Shown here: in pieces, positions 24,451 to 36,164 of the stretch
Position numbering within the stretch: the first letter of the stretch is position 1
How the letters are laid out: each line of letters starts with the position of its first letter
From: Turnera subulata
Lineage: Eukaryota > Streptophyta > Magnoliopsida > Malpighiales > Passifloraceae
Direction of reading: 5' to 3'
DNA length: 64,000 nucleotides
NCBI GenBank assembly: GCA_028386065.3
Contig: JAKUCV010003091.1
Location: forward strand, 62,001 to 126,000
Made by a program: the position numbers and the translations under genes
Notes under the pieces: generated by a model
Seen by the model: only the letters and a program-made list of their open reading frames with translations
Database searches by the model: none
Told to the model about the DNA's origin: nothing

Positions 24451-27315
24451 AAAGAATTTCGTCCTCGAAATTCAGGTGTCGCTATAATCTCAAAGATAAC
24501 ACCAATCCTTATATGTAATTTCCCATCATCTTCCTAAATATACCCATATGCCATCCTATTGTTCCTCAATCATTTCAAGCTCTACCTTTAGTAGATCATT
24601 CAACCATAACTCATTCCAATATATCTCCGACTTGTTTACCTCGAAATCCATACCCAAGTTCTACCTTAGCTTTTAAATATCTCCCAAATTGTGGTACTTC
24701 AATTCATCATGCTTTTTGCACTTGTAATTCTCTCACCAATCTATTTCACATGTCTTGGCGACTCAATCGCAATCTTGTAGATTATAGTTTTCTTTACTAT
24801 CTATCACTTCTGACCACGGTACAAATGGATAGGCTAAACGGTACTAATGCAAAACTTGCTCAATTCATTCCTTTAAAGATATTTTCCAAAACAATAATTT
24901 GAAAACCATTATAAACTGTGGCGCCATATAGTCAAAGTAGTAAAACTTTTAATGTACCATTAGCCTTCCAAATATAACCATATAAGTCTCCACTTAACTC
25001 TTCTCATAACACATCTCTCATTAAGCTACTACAATACATACACCCATTCTCTCTTCAGTAATAGCTTCTACGTCATATTCACTCCACTAAAGCGCACTAC
25101 TGGCACACTACTATGCCAATTGGCCAACAAGGCCAATTACCCCAACGGAGCCACAAATTATACTACTCGCATACTAGTACTCACATGAGCACAACAATTA
25201 TACTAACTAGACTAACAAAATATCTACTAGGACCAATTGGACAACCGTAGGCCCAATTGCTTCTCAAGTAAGAGAGTCGTGCTTTTGCTGCGTCATTCTG
25301 TCTATGCCTCAACTTCTTACTATGTCTTTAGATAATTCAAGCCCTATTCCTAGTATCATTCACCAAACAGTGCTAACCTCATGTGTTTCCTATGACGAGA
25401 TACCTTAAACTTCTTTTGAATTAATATAATCACTTATCAAAATATATAACGCTCAATACTCATTTCATGCGCTTCAACATACTTAGCACTTCACAATCTA
25501 ACTCTAAACAATACAATTCTAACTCTAAACAAATCAAAGAGGTTAACTACACTCTTGTGTATGCTAATTGTTCATAATGTTCATAACACATCATCTTCCT
25601 TCATTACTACTTCAAACGCTTATAAGGCTTAACATAATCATTATTATACCTTAGTCACAAGCTCTAAACCAAAACTCCATAATCACAATCTATTCCTTCA
25701 TACTATACTCATCCTTAGATAACACAAGATTATCCATTACACTTTACTTGTTAGTATCAAGCTACGGCCTACAAAATTACAAACCTACTCTTGTATACTT
25801 AGACATCCTCCTCTCAGAAAATTTTCCTCCAATATATCAACTCTTCACTTCAACTATATCGATCCAAGGTTGAACTTACCCCACAATCGTTTACACATCT
25901 TTGACTTTACAAGATCAATTATTTTACTTCACCTAATGCTTTATTCTCAGTTGCCCCAACTGCATATAATTTTATCCGCAAATTTCTTGGCAGCATACCA
26001 AGTCATCACAAGACTATCATAACCAATTCAAACACGACACAGTAACCAATTCAACTTACACTATAGGCTACATCATGTACTTATCATATCTTTAACACAT
26101 AACATAACTTCATATCTACTGTTACAGACCTATTGTTCATCCACATCACCAGGGAATACCTCGCAAGCCAACTTTAAAATAAGTATATTATCATGTCACT
26201 CTCATCATCAATATCTCTTAATTATTCACCATACTAACATTTTCCATAATTAATATCTTAGTTATTATTCCTATCATAAAATGCCTTCTTATCTATCACC
26301 AAGATAAATTTTACTTGATCAAACAAACAAGTTACCAAGCACCTAGGGTATATCAGCAACATCATGTCAATCGGACATATAACATTAAATCTCCAAGCTA
26401 ACCGAAACCAGTGATGACTTTAATTGTAATTATCACCCTTAGATGATTCTCTAATATACTAAATAATCAAATTCAATAACAACTTAAAATTTCATAACCT
26501 TTGCTCGAAGGAAAATTATGTAAAAGTATTAAACACATGCAACTTAAATCCTGAAGATGCAAACATCCCATACGATTATTAGTAAATTTAGCTCTTAAAT
26601 CATATTAACCTTCATCATCACAGTTCTATTTGATTAAGAACTCAAACTATAACTTGATCAGTCTAAAATAACTTTATAATCCTTTACATGCGCATCCTTT
26701 AGGCCAAAGGAAACCAAGTTAATTACCATTTAGCTCTAACCATGTAACCAACCAGAATGCAAAATTCTAGTTCTAAACACCCATTCCACATGTATAATGT
26801 CTAGGCCTTCCTACATATGAAGTCAGCAACAATTAATTACATATCGGACGTTTCCTAAGAAGCAGCCATGTCACATAACAGTATTCTCATATTTAGAGTA
26901 TTTTCCTTCTAGTTTACATCTTTGTGCAATCCCCGAATGCTTGTATACTCTTAGTATGCTCACAACCAAAAGGCCTCAACTATATGTTCAGCAAGGTTTT
27001 AACCATGTTTTTCACAATGAATCGTCATATTTCCCAGTCACAAACACAATACAACATATAAGATAAACAAAATACAAATTTGTGACACACGTCTCTCACC
27101 AACCAATGGTATCTAACTTGATGGGTACTAGCCATTAGACTCAACACCTTACTGCCCCTCTAGCAAGAACATTACAACCATGCTTTGTAAATATATATAT
27201 TCCACCCATACGACAAATATGACACCTAGCATCCTTACAAAAACATCCTCCACCACTACAACAATTACACTCTACGACATAAATGTCATGACACAAAATT
27301 CCTGCAAAATAATCA
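24451..27315 (-). other. Non-coding interior of the 21979-30421 element
   Basis: AT-rich sequence in which neither strand has a long open frame or a recognisable gag, protease, reverse transcriptase or integrase motif. It probably served as spacer and packaging sequence, but this cannot be read from the sequence. Confidence 0.65.
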
Positions 27316-27328
27316 TGCTCCGCTACCA
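27316..27328 (-). other. Primer-binding site, variant Met-like
   Basis: The minus strand reads TGGTAGCGGAGCA four bases inside the 5' LTR edge. The first 12 bases are the same as in the primer sites of the elements at 40147-43404 and 52780-60776. Confidence 0.75.
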
Positions 27329-27879
27329 CAACTGTCACGCCCCCGCTAAGCGCGACCGGCCAGGTGCCATGTGCACCCACTACGTGCCACAAGGCACCCA
27401 AAGGCCTTTCATCGACACAACCAAAACCCCGTTGCCTCTGCTCGGCGGGTTACCAACCAAGAGAATGCGCAGCGTAAAAGGAAGCAACAACAAACAAATG
27501 CAGAGGCAGTAAAGATGATAAAAGGTACCAAGACTCATTTATAAAGACAACTTCACCAGTGTCATTAAACCGTTGCTACAAGGGGCACTAACTCTTACTT
27601 AAAATGACACAACCTCCATGTAAAAATAATATAATAATATAATTAAAGAAGACCGACTCGGCTATACCCATCGACCTACTTCCCATACTCTCATTCTCGC
27701 ACCTGTAAGACATGGGGAGGAAATAGGGGGGTGAGTATAAAACTCAGTAAGTAAATAGGCCATGCAAGAAAGCAACCACATACTGCACACAAGGCTGGAC
27801 ATGGGCAACAAACAGTCATGCAACACATACAGTAATGCATAATGCACAAATACCGGGCACTCACGCCACGGAACAAGCA

Positions 27880-28043
27880 CGACCGTTTTACTCCTAGCGG
27901 CCATCTAGCACCGCAAGGCCCGTCAAATAATCTCGACCGTTTTACTCCATGCGGCCATCTAGCACCGCAAAAGGCCCGTCAAATAATCACGACCGTTTTA
28001 CTCCAAGCGGCCATCTAGCACCGCAAGGCCCGCCAAATTATCA
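27880..28043. repeat. 54-bp tandem repeat, three units, second LTR copy
   Basis: Same array as in the left LTR. The middle unit carries two extra A bases (CGCAAAAGGCCCG). Confidence 0.92.
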
Positions 28044-29428
28044 TCAATATGGTAAGTGCCACATCTTAAGCACTACCTGTGCACCACCTGTGCACCACCT
28101 CCCAACTGGCCAGTGGGTCCACAATCACAAGCACAATCAAGGCAAACACATGCCATCACAAGCACATCAGTGCGATGCCAAACATTAGCACAACAAGTGC
28201 AATGCAATGATGCCAACAAGTATTTCCAAGCACACAACTCAATCATAATGTACCAACAAGTCATCAATATATCACAATTACGCATAAATAACCAACAAGG
28301 CAACAAGTAGCCATGATCAGCCAACAATGGCTAGTTAACCAACAATGACCAGCAAGGTGATCCCACACAAATACACACACAGCAAGCACACACAAATGGC
28401 CTTCCGCCCAACAAAGGGTGCACTAGCAATCACTACCTGCATAACAAACTTACTTACCATCACCTAGGTATTCCTAAACCAATTCCTCTCCTTTATAGCC
28501 TTTAGGTCTCTTGGAACCTTAGTCCCTGTTTTAAACACACAATTAGACATCACAATCAATCCACAGCAATAATAGCTTGTGAAACACAATCCTACCCACA
28601 ATACTTAACTTTTCTCAATTCGGGCAGAAGCTGCCCTGCACCAACAGAAACTTCACCGAGATTAAACAGGAAGCTACAGTCCGATTCAGCCTTGGACATA
28701 AACATACAGTTGTAGCCCTGTCTCTTAGCTTTGCAGAGACACCAAGAACACTCAATTACAAGCTCTCTAACTCCAGATATGGCTCTTACATCAATTTGGG
28801 GTCTAGCAGCAGGTCTGCTACAGAACAGTGAACTTGGAGAGTGCATAACTCTCTCAGTTCAGCTCCAAAATCTGCCAAACTAGTTCCCAATTAACGCTAT
28901 GGAAGTTAGCTAACTCTGGGATTTGGTTTCACTCAATTATAACCAGTGGTTTGTCCGGAATCCCTATTTTAGTGGCCAGGGGTCTGTCTGGCCAAGAGCA
29001 GAATCCCTTGGCTCACTTCTCCCCTTTCCCCTCTTTTCTCTCTTTCTCTCTCTCTCTTTTCTCTCCAGGACCTAGCCACGAATTTAGCTGATAAGAGTAA
29101 GGGAGAGGTGCTTGTTTTCACCTCTTAATCCCTGCCCAAGTAGGTGAGTCACCACCCCAATTGCCACCAACACACAACTAGGTGCCACTTGCACCTAAAT
29201 TGCCACCTCGTGCTTATTTTCCATCCAATTGGTGTGGGGCAACCAACCTGCTAGCTTGCACACCCAAACCACCAGAGGCTTATTCCCGAGCCACACGTCT
29301 CATTCTGATTGGTCGGTTTGGCCAATTACGTATTTACCCTCATCGAGCCCAATTGCGCACCGACGGGCACACCATTGCCCCGGTTGTGCACTATTTCGCA
29401 CCAAATCGAGCCAACCGATATCTCCATT

Positions 29429-30053
29429 AAACAGGAGCATTTGCAGCTGGTATATGGTCACACTTCTCAAATAAAAATGTCTGGAAAATGACTTAATAAT
29501 CTTTTGCAAATGAATCATCTTTTGAACTTGATTAATTTGATTTGAGGACTTGATAGATTGGTGTTTCAGGCAGCGGATATTTGCTTATATAATAATACAC
29601 ACTGATTAATGTTCTAATACGTGAATTTTTTTTTTCCCCTTTTGGTTCCAGCAATCAGTACCATCCTTAATTTTTTGAGGGTTCATTGTTGCTTCGACTG
29701 CGTCCGCGTTGGATAAGATGGCTGAACTCTCGAGGAAGAGGGAGGAGAAGAATGGTCTAATTATGAATCGGGTAGGGTAAAGTTTAAATTTTTTGCCCAA
29801 CGGGTAATATGGGTCTGGGTAAGGGTATACCCGCTAAGTAAAGTCAAGTTCTAATTAAAAACATAGCCTACAAGTATTAAGTTAAAGCATAAACGTTTAA
29901 AAAATAACAAGAAGTCTAAAAATTTTAAGTAGTGTGTAACTTTTCTCAACTTAAAATCCAAACAATTTTTTATTTCTTATTCTCCATCATCTTCTCTACC
30001 AAGATCAACATATATTTTTCTTAAAAAAAGTTAATATTATTAAATAATATAAT
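29429..30053. other. Unique segment inserted in the right LTR
   Basis: The left LTR reads CTCCATTGGCCAATCGTGCC, whereas the right LTR reads CTCCATT, then about 625 unrelated bases, then GTGCC. The segment is AT-rich with a T10 run near 29628 and a GGGTAATATGGGTCTGGGTA-like patch near 29800. I found no terminal repeats or target duplication, so its origin is unknown. Confidence 0.8.
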
Positions 30054-30426
30054 TGTGCCTCTAATGAATCTATTACATCAAGTAATCACATTCCTATCAT
30101 TTCCGACCATTGATTGGCCCATTAGACAAGTCGAGCAATCGGGACACCAAACTAGGCCAACGGTGCCACCGAATCACTACGAACCCACTTGAGTGGACTA
30201 GTCCGAGTCTATGCTAACCATCTCATCTCAATTTAACATCAACACATATCACCAAGCCATAACCTAACCTATACCAACTTTTACACCAAGAATATAAACA
30301 TCCCTCACAAACTCCCGAATATAGTATCCAACCTACACGAACGTCACGGGAGGACAAGCAACGCCCGACTCTCTTCATGTAAGTACTTCTCTATATTCTA
30401 GGGTGTACCTGGGGTATCACAGGCAT

Positions 30427-31239
30427 TTTCTTCTTTTTCGAACCGGGAGTCGCCCGAAAACTGAGGAAACAATATACAAGGCCCAAGTAAGCTCCATACG
30501 CATTATCCACCTATATGTTACTCACTTAGCCTCTTTCTTTTCAATGTGGGATACACCACTCGCATTTATATTCCAACAATCCTTATCGTACCTCGGGTTT
30601 ACTCCCTCTACAACGGAAACATTTCGCAACATCACCAAGAGCCCACTCTTCCACCAAACCCGTTCCAGGAGCACGCATTTGCAAGAGCTTACTCCATTAA
30701 GAGCCACGACTTACAACTTCACGGAAACATTTCGCAACATCACCAAGAGCCCACTCTTCCACCAAACCCGTTCCAGGAGCACGCATTTGCAAGAGCTTAC
30801 TCCATTAAGAGCCATGACTTACAACTTCACTTAGGCCGCAGAGCCAAACCACCTAGAAGCATGCACCTACCGATACCACTCTTATTCGTACTCGTAGCGA
30901 CGCCTTACAACTCCAACCGAGTTTAGACTAAAGAGCTCAACTGCTCTTCTTTCCACATGGGGAAACAACCAAGGGAGCATCATCATGTCGCAAACCATTC
31001 CGTCCCAGCCGAACCATCAGCTTTGCTACCACGTGTTGGAACTAGAGTCACACGAAAACCAGAGAGATAATACATGAGGCCCAAGTGAGCTCCATACACG
31101 TGACCATGACACCACATGGTAACCCAAAACCTCAAGGTATTAGGTATATGGGTCCACTTCACTTATATAGCGATCTAATCGGCTACACGATTAGCAGATC
31201 TAGAAATCTTAAAGAATTTGATATATGAGTTGGAAATTC
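30427..31239. repeat. Degenerate repeat-derived DNA
   Basis: No gene. Two diverged copies of a segment containing GGCCCAAGTRAGCTCCATAC lie near 30479 and 31078, bracketing a 108-bp tandem duplication. The source family is not recognised. Confidence 0.45.
30613..30828. repeat. 108-bp tandem duplication
   Basis: Units 30613-30720 and 30721-30828 both start ACGGAAACATTTCGCAACAT and are almost identical (CACGACTT against CATGACTT near the end). The period is divisible by three, so overlapping open frames repeat in peptide as well, but the frames are short and not convincing as genes. Confidence 0.95.
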
Positions 31240-31490
31240 ATTTTTTTGATGTCAAGGATAATGGAACGCAATCCCACAGCAAAGCATCAAATTCAATCTT
31301 GGAATGTCTAGAAAGACCGATTCACTCATTGTTAGAGCCTTTTCCATAGTAGCATCAATGCTTTTGGTGGTAGAAATCTAACCATCCATCCGTGTTTTGC
31401 AAACAATACCTAAGCCCACATTAACTTGATTCGTCGTGAAGGTTGCATCACAATTTATTTTGGTGAAAGCCATTGCTGGAGGTGTCCATC
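31240..31490 (-). pseudogene. LINE RNase H-domain fragment
   Basis: The minus strand reads peptide AFTKINCDATFTTNQVNVGL then GIVCKTRMDG, the start of a plant LINE-type RNase H domain (RVT_3). A stop follows immediately and the rest is degenerate. It would be a piece of a 5'-truncated non-LTR element. Confidence 0.55.
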
Positions 31491-31549
31491 TTCCATCATA
31501 AGCAGTTTGTATCTCTACCTGAGGAGATAAGAAACGAATAGGGAAGGGA

Positions 31550-31685
31550 GCTTTGAAGTGTAATATTTTAGGGATTTTGGCCCCACAATATAGTTGTACT
31601 CTTCAATTTGGTTCAACCCGGTACCTGGGCTTGAACTCGGGTGGCCGAAGGACATGGGTGCCATTGCAACCAAAAGGTCACAGGC
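31550..31685 (-). mobile_element. Possible tRNA-derived SINE
   Basis: The minus strand has an A-box-like TGGTTGCAATGG at about 31661-31672 and, 35 bases downstream, a B-box-like AGTTCAAGCCC at about 31627-31637. Both the motif and the spacing suit an RNA polymerase III promoter of a SINE. No clear tail or target duplication was found. Confidence 0.3.
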
Positions 31686-31868
31686 TTCCTCATCAAACTT
31701 AGCTTTCTTAATAGTTGAACCTCCTAAGGAACTCTGTACATATGTCACTTGACATGCATGATAGGACTTTCTGACCGATTTCAAATAAACACAGCCTCTG
31801 AATAAAACTTTCGAACACCTTAGCCCCCTTCTACACATTCTACCACTCTTATGATGTGAGGCCGCCAA

Positions 31869-33529
31869 CGTTTTGTTAAAATATTAAGGATCAGCCAAGG
31901 TGTTGGATAAGATTGCTTCAATGAGATAAGCTCCTCGAACATCTGCACACGACATCAACCCAGACTCGCCATAAATACCAGAGGTACCACAATCCAACTA
32001 CTACTAGTTATAACCTGATTTACCTTAAAAAAAAAAAAAAAAAAACGCAATCCCAAATAAGAATCAAACCTCCAGCTCTCTCTCGTTAGCATCCGCGGAA
32101 ACAAAATCTACATTTGCAGGACCCCACAACTTGTAATAGTTGATTGAGGTTCTAGGATTAATTTTGGGTTTATATTCTAACTGATGTTCAAATAAAAAAG
32201 AAAAATGATCCTTGGAAGTACCCTTTCTTATAATAAATCCTGGGTGGATTAACGGTTTTGCTTGCTTTACGAGCCATTGGGAACCAAGAACAAAAGCAGA
32301 ACAATTTGTGACTAGTTTTATTTAGACGTTGTATAAAATAATAAAAATCATCCAAACAAATAATTTTTTATCTAGATTTGAATTATGTTCTTCATAGGTA
32401 AGGAAGTTATATGGTAAAATGCATTGTATATATCTACTATTAAATGGGTAATATATCATTTTTCAAAGCGAGATTGGTGGCACACTTTTTTTCTTTGTCA
32501 ATGGAAGATAGAAAATTTATTCTATTCACAAGGATAATTTTCGGTGGTCAGTTCATAATTAGGGATGGTAGGTACATAGGAAAAAAGACAACAAAATATA
32601 TTATAAAAGAAATGGAATATATCTATCACTAAAGCTTTTCTAGACATCCTTACAAGCAAAAATCCGCAATGTGCACATGTCTTACAATAGTAAAAAGATA
32701 TAACTTATAAATTTCGTTTGAATAAAAAAAAAAAAAGATATAACATATCCACCCCTAACTTTGGGGAATATGACTTGCATTTTCCACTACCGCTTGAAGA
32801 AGTAAACAGCAACTCTGCAAAGTATGACTAGAGTGCATGTAAACTTAACAGCTCCAATCTATCTGTGTATTACAATTCAATGCGAGACCATGGAACATGT
32901 TCAGGGCTTTTTCCAGCACGCAAATAAGTATAAAGTTATAACAGGGCAGTATTTTCATCATAAGTATATCCAGAACAATTACCCGCACACATCTTTTTTG
33001 GGATGCTATAGTTCAAAAGTCTAAAATGTTTAACCGGAGCAGCGCCTCCTACACTTGTTTCATGCCCAATTATATTTTCTTTTTTTATATATATATAATT
33101 ATATTTTCTTTTTTACATGAAACCACAAACTTGTATTAATTATGAAGAAAACAAGTACAAAAAATCAGTGAAATACTCACTGATCACGAACAAAAGACTA
33201 ATAAACCACAACTGCAAATACCCTCCATTGTTCCCAGGACGAAATAATATTTCTTTAAAGAAATGTAGAATACACAAGAAGTCTGTAGCATCAGAATTAT
33301 AGAAGTCTAGAACTATAGTTGTATTCCACCAGCCTAGTTTATATCTCACACCTTTATTCCACGTTCTTATTGCTTCAACATTACAAAGAACTTCACACGA
33401 AAATGTTTTTTTTTTTTTAGTCCAATTATTATGATATGATAGTTAGCATTTTTGTATATGATACGCCCAAAATCCAAACAAAGAAACACAACGTCATTAG
33501 CGAATTATACATCCACCCTAAGTCGCTCG
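31869..33529. other. Intergenic DNA, no gene recognised
   Basis: AT-rich sequence with an A20 run near 32026-32045. No coding or RNA-gene signal that I can support. Confidence 0.4.
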
Positions 33530-34302
33530 CTAACATTTCCATCCCAATTCAATTACGTTATTATGGACGCCATTATTAATGTTACTCTTTCTCATCCCTG
33601 CAGCGCTAGGGGGATTTCTCCTAGCATCGTCAAGGTTGAGCTGTCTCTTGCTAATGGGGGAGACTTGACCACCTGATGATGATGAGCTCGACCTCAGGCT
33701 CCTTTCCCAGTCAAATTTCTTGGAACCGTGCATCCCTTGCAAGTTGGAACTCGACCTCGGTGTCTGTGGCCTGCTACTGCTGCTGCTGCCCTTCTCGGGG
33801 ACCTCTTTCTTGGTCTCCTTTATCTCAATCTTGGTCCCTCCCTCCAGTAGTCGTATGGCTATGTTGACTTGAGAGAGTGTTTTGTTGTGCTTCTTGTCTG
33901 CTTGGTGATTTTTGGCACCGGCAGATAATAATTGGGCTACTTTTCTTGCCTTCCTTTCCTTTTGGTGCAGATAAAGTCGGTGCAACCTTAATGCAAGGTG
34001 GCATATTCCGTCTTTAATCTCTTGCTCCAGATCATTTTCTATGTCCATCTCAAGCTCATCCCGAATCTTCATTTCCTGGACAGACATGATTGGCCCTATG
34101 TTTTCCTCGTTCTTGTCAACCTGTAATTTCATACACGTATAATGCAACCATGTATATTATATGTAGTGAGCGGCATTGCGTGTGTATATATACATATCAA
34201 TAAATACCAAAAAATGGAGGGTGTCTACAGAGTGACCTGTGAGTACTGTGGGTGATTCAAAGCAAGCATACTTGATGAGATTCTGGGCGGGACCTGAAGA
34301 AC
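33530..34302 (-). CDS. Unrecognised plant gene, two 3' exons
   Basis: Two exons are supported on the minus strand. Exon 34302-34237 (66 bases, VLQVPPRISSSMLALNHPQ then YSQ) follows a long pyrimidine tract ending CCGACAG and leads into donor GTCACT. Exon 34120-33530 follows acceptor ATTACAG and reads VDKNEENIGPIMSVQEMKIR to the stop. The join is phase 0. The product, at least 207 residues, has an acidic-basic helical segment (DIENDLEQEIKDGICHLALR then LHRLYLHQKERKARK), a Ser-rich linker (GSSSSSRPQTPRSSS) and a basic tail. An in-frame ATG lies at 34269-34267, but the true start may be in an upstream exon I could not find. It resembles conserved uncharacterised plant proteins; I assign no function. 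A bracketed GT-AG intron and clean frame argue for a real gene. Confidence 0.65.
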
Positions 34303-35958
34303 CTGTCGGAAAGGGAAAAAAAAAAAAAAAAGCCATAGAAGAGTACTCACTAAATGCTGGGTGCAAAAAGTTGAAAGCTAGTAAGAGTGTCTGATAGAAC
34401 CTAGTATGTTGTGTTAGTCCTGCTGGTCCATACCCTGAACTTTTATTGCTTTTGCTTGTCTTCTTGTGTTGTGTACAACATATGAACCTTACGTTTGGTA
34501 TCTATCTATATGTGAAGAATTTGGGCTCGGGCGACCTGGGATGGGGCCGGGGAGTGGAATGAAAAACAACGTGATCTAAGGAATATTAAGGCCCTAAATG
34601 AGCTTTAGGGAAGTCAATTTTTATGGCTTATTCAAGCTTAGGCCCAAATATCTCTTGGTAGGTGAATGTAAATAATTTACTACATATGGAACAATCAAAT
34701 GAAATGATTTTTTTCCCAAACTAAGCACTGCTTTACTTGAAAGGGATCCGAGGGGATTTTGGGTTGCCCTTTAAGCAAAATCAATGTACAAGACAGACAC
34801 AATTACTATGTAAGACAATCTACCTCTCTCTAAGGCCTACAGGTTGGTTGAAAGGGCACATAATATATTTGCTTGACTGTTTATGTCTCTGGGATCAGTT
34901 GCTTGCTTTAACTTCCTTTTGGATCCCTGAATTTTACTCTATCCATTATCAACATAATTGGTCTAAATGGACCTAGTGCACCAATTCTGTAATGGCCTAG
35001 GAGGAATTTGACGCTTAAACCTATTTCCCATATGGCTGAGGCCCAAAGATGGAGTTATAATTCTATATATGCTTCAGAAGTTCCAATTGGAAACTAAGCA
35101 ACTCCAAATTGCTGCAAAATAACATCAGACACTTGCCCATGTGAAAAAGACTTGCTAACCATCCTGGACCTTTGCATGGTCTACAAGACTTCAACCGTCA
35201 GGACTCCGTCCTACTTGAACACAAAAGGAAAAGGTCAATTAATGATATTAAGACACTATGATTTATTTTTAACTTCATGTGAAATTCGGATTTTGATTTG
35301 CAATTACAAAGTCTCCTTTAATCAGTTTCAGCTGCAATCCATGAAAGTGAAAATTTTTATGTAAATTTACTGTGATATGTGCCCAATTGGTTAGAGATTG
35401 TGGTTTACATACCGCCACTATCTCAATTGCGGCATAGGATTAAGATAGCGTCTTACCACTCAAAGCAGAAGGATTGATAGTAAAGTTGGTATCATTTAGA
35501 TACAATGCCCTTTTTCTACGCTCGAAACAATGCCCTTTTTCTACGCTCGAAACAATGCCATTCTCAAAGGGCCATATTTATTTTCCCATCTGAGCCGCGT
35601 GAAATAATTTAATTTTTGACATCTATGATGATTGAGAAGATGTTGTATGTGCTTGCTTGGCAGAAAGTAATGGTAACATTCACAATACTGGCCAATATAA
35701 AAACACCATATCCACACCGGCTTTAAGCAATATTTTTTTCCCTTAACCTTCTTTTCTCCTTCGAGTGCAGTAATTCATTAGTATTAATAAAAATCAACTA
35801 CAAAACTAGTCTTTTCTTAAACGAAAGAAAAAAAATAATAACACTGCAAATGAGAGCAGCACCATTTACAAGGAAAATAAATATGAAAGATTTGGTGTTG
35901 GGAGAAACCAATATGGAGGGCATTGAATTGATACAGCCTAGTTAGTACCTCTTGAAAC
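34303..35958. other. Intergenic or upstream DNA, no gene recognised
   Basis: Directly upstream of the two-exon gene lies an A-rich run (34317-34332) that is the pyrimidine tract of its acceptor on the other strand. A 25-bp tandem doublet containing AATGCCCTTTTTCTACGCTC lies near 35500-35550. Nothing else is supportable. Confidence 0.4.
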
Positions 35959-36164
35959 TTAATCAGTCACTTGATTTGCCTCACAAGGAATGTGGCGCAC
36001 AAAACAAAGCTCTACATTACTCTTCAACAGTGGAGAGGATGTCAGAGAGTTCAAGACTTGGATACTTTGCCTTGAATCTACCTCCAAGCTAACCTTGTGA
36101 TAGCCATATGCTACCACTAGTTTTGACGGATTCTCTGGCTGCAACCACTACAGTTGCTAGAGCA
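35959..36164 (-). pseudogene. LINE RNase H-domain fragment
   Basis: The minus strand encodes KVSLEVDSRQSIQVLNSL and later VRHIPCEANQVTD, the central and C-terminal signature of LINE-type RNase H (the Asp of the DS motif, and the pattern RxxNxVAD seen here as EANQVTD). It lies right after the stop of the 14-exon gene and may have contributed to that gene's present 3' end. Confidence 0.55.

Larger units (their letters stand above)
21979..30421 (-). mobile_element. Non-autonomous Ty3/gypsy LTR element without gag-pol
   Basis: The block runs TGTCACGCCCCC...GGGTATCACA on the plus strand, flanked by a perfect target duplication GGCAT (21974-21978 and 30422-30426). Orientation is minus: the left LTR is preceded on the minus strand by AATTTCGAGGACGAAATTC and a purine tract, the usual tail of chromovirus pol and its PPT, and the right LTR is followed on the minus strand by a primer site. 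The 2.9-kb interior has no gag-pol coding frame, as in LARD-type derivatives. It therefore depended on another element for its proteins. The LTRs are very similar, apart from an extra segment in the right one. Confidence 0.93.
27333..30421 (-). repeat. 5' LTR of the 21979-30421 element, with an inserted segment
   Basis: 3,089 bases, the partner of 21979-24436. It is longer because about 625 bases at 29429-30053 replace eight bases of the left LTR. Confidence 0.92.

Noticed and set aside
30403..30926. Open frames with an internal 36-residue repeat
   Set aside because: The repeat reflects the 108-bp DNA duplication; two overlapping frames share it and neither resembles a protein family.
35380..35480. 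Possible tRNA-derived SINE around CCCAATTGGTTAGAGATTG
   Set aside because: An A-box-like sequence is present, but no B box at suitable spacing and no tail.
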